Assembly: GCF_043290135.1 (NCBI RefSeq)
Contig: NW_027464588.1
Location: forward strand, 1,933,501 to 1,997,500
Source of the DNA: Rhipicephalus microplus
Taxonomy: Eukaryota > Arthropoda > Arachnida > Ixodida > Ixodidae
Direction: 5' to 3'
DNA: 64,000 nucleotides
Under the pieces are notes generated by a model, which was not told the DNA's origin, did not search any database, and saw only the letters and a list, made by a program, of their open reading frames with translations. Shown piece by piece: positions 59,531 through 64,000 of the stretch. Position numbers and translations under genes: made by a program. The stretch's first letter is position 1; the number at the start of each line of letters is the position of its first letter.

Positions 59531-60457
59531 AGTTCACGGAGTGGGCGTGATCTTATAAAATTGACCTACTACAGTCCTGGAGCTTCTCGAAGACTGCAGG
59601 CGCAGTTTGCGCTGAGAATTACGTAGTGTACTGGGGCGACAACAAAACTTGAGAAAAGGAACGTGCAATATAGACTGTGATGAAGATCCGAAAACAAAAA
59701 TATTTGCTACTAACTTTACAGAACTGTGAACTAAGCAGCCATTCACAAGTTATATAGCATCTTCTGGCTTTATCATTTTGGAATAGCACTCATCATCGAG
59801 ACATGACTCTCGTTAGCACCTGTTCGCACTCTCTGAATAATCTAATTTTTTTTCCTAACCCAAAACGTTAAACGACGGCTGCTCCAGCTAGGTCAATATT
59901 CCGTCAATGCCATATCTCAGTGGTATTGAAGATTCTATCCATATTACGTCCCCATTATCGTCGTTCCTATATATGCGAAAAAAGAATTTGGGACCTCCGA
60001 TTGCTTGGGCGGGTGGTATGGCAAACGTGGTTCATGCGAATGTACTCTTCGATATATAAAAAAAAAAACTGTGACATCAAACAAAAAGACGACGGAGAGT
60101 CATTACGTGTTATTAAAGGAAGAAGCTCGTCGGTGCTCAGTACAGGATCAGCGTTTTCGTTTGTTTTTTTTTGCCCTGTCAAATGTTTTTGAGGAGCATG
60201 ACATCGATGATAAATGCAAAGACGTATTCGTTCATGCTTTGGAAGTCATTGGTTTGAAGACCCGAGAGTGCAACACACGCGACAGCTGCCATACACCGGA
60301 CTAGATGCGCAATCGTCCTTCTGTCTCTCATAGACGTCACCAAAAACGAGGCAGCTGGCTTTCCCAGTGATCCGCGGGTGCTTGCTCGCGCAGCCGAAAA
60401 CACGCTGTCCTTTTGCACCGATTGAACGCAACCCTACCCACGCGGCTTCTAGCGAAT
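59531..60457. other. region upstream of the second P450 exon 1
   Basis: May hold the promoter of the gene starting at 60458. No convincing TATA or initiator combination is seen, and ORFs here lack family resemblance. Confidence 0.35.
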
Positions 60458-60519
60458 ATGGTGTCCGTGGCGGTGACATTGCTTTTTCTCCTGACGGTCC
60501 TGCTGGCCGCTCTCTTTAC
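60458..60519 (+). CDS. probable exon 1 of a second P450 gene
   Basis: ATG is followed by an almost wholly hydrophobic run, MVSVAVTLLFLLTVLLAALF, then AC and a GTGAGC donor. It looks like the ER signal anchor of a microsomal P450. The exon ends after two bases of a codon, exactly what the P450 exon 2 type at 19970 needs. It lies downstream of the complete 3' end of the first gene, so it should start a tandem paralogue whose exon 2 is beyond the window (no PGPKP-type exon is seen up to 64000). A signal peptide exon of an unrelated secreted protein is the main alternative. Confidence 0.65.
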
Positions 60520-62633
60520 GTGAGCTATGATTTTCCTGTGACGCAACTGTATTCAGCAAGAGTTAATCATGCCACTCTGTGATGCTCTTGTAAAGGTGTG
60601 GTGGGGTGGCGTGAGCGTGTATTTACACCTTGCGAGGTCTTAGTCTTGGAGGGCAGGGAGAAAGGAAAAAAAATCCGCGCATCTTCACAAAGTGATTCAT
60701 GACGAGGGAATATCTGAATATTGTATCAGTGAATAACTGCACATAACCCTATCGTTGCCCCATATATTGTGAACTGAGGGACATAACGTATATATAAAAA
60801 TTCAAATTCATTTCACCTCCCAGTCATCTTAGCAGTTCAGGCAAAATTTAGCAGAAATTTTGGAGTGGAGGCTATGCCTCGAAAGGGAATTCAATTACCA
60901 ATCGTTTACTGGTGGCAAAATATAATTCCAAACTGTCTTATTTTTTGGGACGTATAGCGCTCGACGTGTGCCTTTGTATTACAAATTTTCTAGAGAAGCC
61001 TCGACATCTAGGCACATTTTAGTAGAGATCGATTCATCAATGCTCTTCTCAATAGGTTATGTTTGCCGAGGAACTGTGATCTCTTACCTGATAGTTAGCT
61101 TGTAGTCTATCGCAAAACTTTCTTATGACTCATACATGTTTAGACTACAGCAATGCTTCTATACCATGTCCAAAACGGCTGACAGAGCTAGATCTTATGG
61201 AGCTTCACCCACAAAAAAGTTTGGTGGTTTATGTAACGCATGTGCGGGTCTCAATGCATACCGTATGCATACCGATGATTCGGGCTTGTTGATGCAACAT
61301 TGCGGACAGAAAACATATGAAACCGTATAAAAGCGAGAAAAATTTTTTATGAGCAAATAAAGCCGCGAATCAAGTTATAATACATACCGACGAAGAATAT
61401 GTACAAGGGGAAACGATGCCTAAATGTGCCCACCACATGCACCCACGAGGGTGTGGCCATGGCTCTCGACTGTTGGCGAGAAGGTCGCTATTGTGAATCT
61501 CGGCCATAGCGGCCTCATTTCGATAGAGCTCAAGCATTAGAGGCTTATGTGCTTGCATTTAGGCGCATAATTAGGAATACCTGAGGGTAAGTTTTTACAG
61601 CCCCCCACTACAGCCCCCTCGTAATCATAGCTCTGGGACGTAAAACACCAACAATTATCTCTATATGTCTACATGACAAAAATTATGTTAGTCATGTGTT
61701 ACGCTCATAGGATATATTACTGTTCGTAGTTGACGAAGTTGTAAGTTCAGCGCTGTGTTATTGAGTGTCTTCAACCCTGTTCTTCACTGTGGGCTCTTGT
61801 TACTTTTAGGGTAATCGGGTTTTAGGGTGCTTTACTTTATACTCATCTCAATGCTTCGCGACACACTTAACATTCCGTCATCCCTCTACGAGGAGATCTT
61901 TACGCTATATGAGGAGATTACGTGTGCAGAGATGGCTTAGAAGACCAAGTAAAGCTGTTTGACCACAATGCACTGTGAATGGGCGAATAGGTGGCCAAGG
62001 ATATCAATCATAGTTTAGCCATTAAAACAAAACGTAGAAGAACCGTACGTTTTTTGCCTGAGGGGAACCTACGCCACCTGAAGTGAGTTGCCCTTCTGGT
62101 TATGTTGCTCCGTCCAGTGGAGACAGTGCTCGCCTGCGAAGTATGCTGCGATTGACATTGTATGGCTGACTTCGCATTGTTCACCTGAAGTATCATGTTG
62201 CATGTTGCATGTATAGCCGAAAAGATGCTAAAAAAGTCAAGACGCATCATTCATCACATGATGAAGAACTGGTAAAAAAATTGCGATGAGAATACTGTGA
62301 AGATCCTGTCGTCGTGTGTTTCCAATTTTTGTGCGTTTATTTCGCGGCTGAAATATGCACTTAACTAAATATCAACTAGGCCAGCAAACAGTCTTGTTAA
62401 AACAGCTTTGTTCCATCCGTGCCTGTCATTCAGCAGTGTTTTAAAAAGAGAACAGATTGACGAAAAAGGACACATAAAAACAGAAACAGTGGTAGTGGTC
62501 ACAAAGCTTTGTTGAATTACCTGTGCTTTAGATTGTATTACTTTCCACAATGCTTTCCACACTTGGCGAATTGACTGCGCTGCAGCTTTTGTTACTTCGT
62601 GTGCTATAGAAACAAACACAGCCACGCTTGAGG
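60520..62633. other. unassigned interval, possibly intron 1 of the second P450 gene
   Basis: A short Ruka-like scrap at 61590-61660 (CCACTACAGCC, then GGGACGTAAAACACC) is the only thing recognised. Confidence 0.4.
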
Positions 62634-62815
62634 AATGACCCACCACGGTGATTTAATGATTGCAGTCCTGGCAGTGGTGGCCAAATTTTCGATACCGGTG
62701 AAAGTTCTTGAGGCCCGTGAAGAAACCCAAGGTGGCCGAAATCTCGGCAGCCCTCTAGTACGGCATGCCTCAAAATCGTATTGTGGTATTAGGGCGCTAA
62801 ACCCCAACTAATATT
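62634..62815 (+). mobile_element. Ruka SINE, sense, diverged
   Basis: CCAAGGTGGCCGAAATCTCGG, CCCTCTAGTACGGC and TTAGGGCGCTAAACCCCAAC follow the order of the Ruka body. The head is largely lost. Confidence 0.7.
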
Positions 62816-64000
62816 GCATTATTACGTGTGGAGAAATTTGTGAGCACTGGAATTGCTCTTGAGTGCAGCTATCTCAACCAACCAACTCAGGTTTCACATT
62901 TGATTATGTTACATTCAGTAATGTCGATACGTTTCTGTACGTCCCTCCTTCGCCTTCTCCTTTACCCATATTCGTTGTCATTTTCTCTCATTAACGCGAT
63001 AGCGTGAAAGAATTCGTTTCGCACAAATTCCGGCGTTGGAGTCGGCGTCAACCGTTCTGAGCAAAAAATCGTTACCTTATGCGTGACTCAAAAATTAAGA
63101 ACGATGGAAATAGAATAAATAATAAAAATCTTGGGTCAGAGTGAAGATCGTACCCGGGTAATTTGTGTGGCAAGCGGGTAATCTACCACACAATCCTGCC
63201 TGTGCTTGTGAATAAAGTGAAAATAACTTCCTGTGCTTGGAAAGGCCGTGAAAGTAGCTTTCGGGCTTCACAAGCACATGCATCCTGTATACATGCTTCA
63301 GAATACAACATGAACCATTGCAATAACAATGCGTGCTACAAGCGCCCATTGCCATCGGGCGTCAGAAAATGTGATTGTCATAATGACTTCGTGGTTGAAA
63401 GCCGGTAACCCACTACACAAGTCGCACATGCTACTGTGCCTCTTCCCTTAAGGCCACGTATAGGGGGTGCATAGCAATTTCGAAAAGGTTCCATGCACTG
63501 AATGTCAGAAGTACGCACTGGGAACCGAATATCACTATCGCGTTGGACTCTTAAAGGCGAAGCTTTAGGGTCCCGTAGGAATGTACTGGAACAGATGCTT
63601 CGTTCATACGGGCGAAAAAATACCATGCCATCAAATCATGAGTAGACAGACTCCCTGATTCTGCACCTGGCAGACAGCTAAAAAATGCGGAAATAATGCT
63701 CCACTTGTCTTTGCAGTGCAATAAACAAAGAAAAAGTGAGGGAGAGGTTGGTCTATATATTTCACGTATTCAATACATCACTCATAGCAACATTGTTAAT
63801 GGTCAGGCTTTCTTTGTCAGTTTGTCTCTATATATTTGTCAATCGTGAGTAGTTACGTATATCGAAGCTCTGTGAATTCTTTACCACCAAAAAGCTAACT
63901 TATTCACACTTATACATTAGTATAGTGAGTGTATAGAAACGGAAAAGTCAAGTTATTTTTTGCTTTCGCTATTACCCCAGGCAATGCTATTACCGTCCCA
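62816..64000. other. unassigned interval with a tRNA-Gly-like SINE scrap
   Basis: On minus near 63193-63142 the sequence GTGGTAGATTACCCGCTTGCCACACAAATTACCCGGGTACGATC resembles a tRNA-Gly core (anticodon-like GCC with a mutated B box). It is taken as a decayed SINE head, not a tRNA gene. The rest, to the right edge, shows nothing recognised. Confidence 0.4.

Overview
This window looks like nuclear DNA of a hard tick, most likely Rhipicephalus or a close relative. It holds intron-rich, GT-AG spliced coding sequence, no operons, and a dense load of animal retroelements. At least ten copies match the tRNA-headed tick SINE known as Ruka. The species is an inference from these repeats and was not tested by any search.

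Layout. Positions 1-3836 are the 3' half of a Tx1/L1-like LINE with one in-frame stop. Positions 3840-10200 are a mosaic: part of a 145-bp-monomer repeat family, an RTE LINE fragment split by a triplet repeat, an RNase H-bearing LINE fragment and unrecognised DNA. Positions 10306-17197 are a young LTR retrotransposon on the minus strand, with 497-bp LTRs differing at 3 sites and a CCGT target duplication. Its pol ORF encodes integrase BEFORE reverse transcriptase and RNase H. That order is the reverse of ordinary Ty3/Gypsy elements and is the hallmark of the Gmr1-like group. A 376-bp element with a 13-bp target duplication has broken it at the gag-protease/integrase border. The LTR element itself landed in the tetranucleotide core of an inverted-arm repeat seen several times nearby.

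The host gene is a CYP3-clan cytochrome P450 on the plus strand, 13 exons from 19970 to 49164. All exon joins agree in phase, and no stop occurs before the terminal TAG. The WxxxR, AGxET, ExxR, PxxFxPDRF and FGxGPRNCxG motifs are all present. Only exon 1 (N-terminal membrane anchor) is not found. At 60458-60519 lies an orphan exon: an ATG, about 20 hydrophobic codons and a splice donor in exactly the phase that P450 exon 2 requires. It is best read as exon 1 of a second, tandem P450 gene running off the right edge.

The P450 introns and the 49-64 kb interval hold Ruka SINEs in both orientations, CR1-like, RTE-like and I-like LINE fragments, decayed Gypsy gag/protease pieces, a possible antisense solo LTR, TA-flanked MITE-like elements, long palindromes, very long microsatellites, and the 145-bp-monomer family. 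The main points for follow-up are the inverted pol order, the monomer family, the inverted-arm/tetranucleotide family, and the tandem P450 exon.
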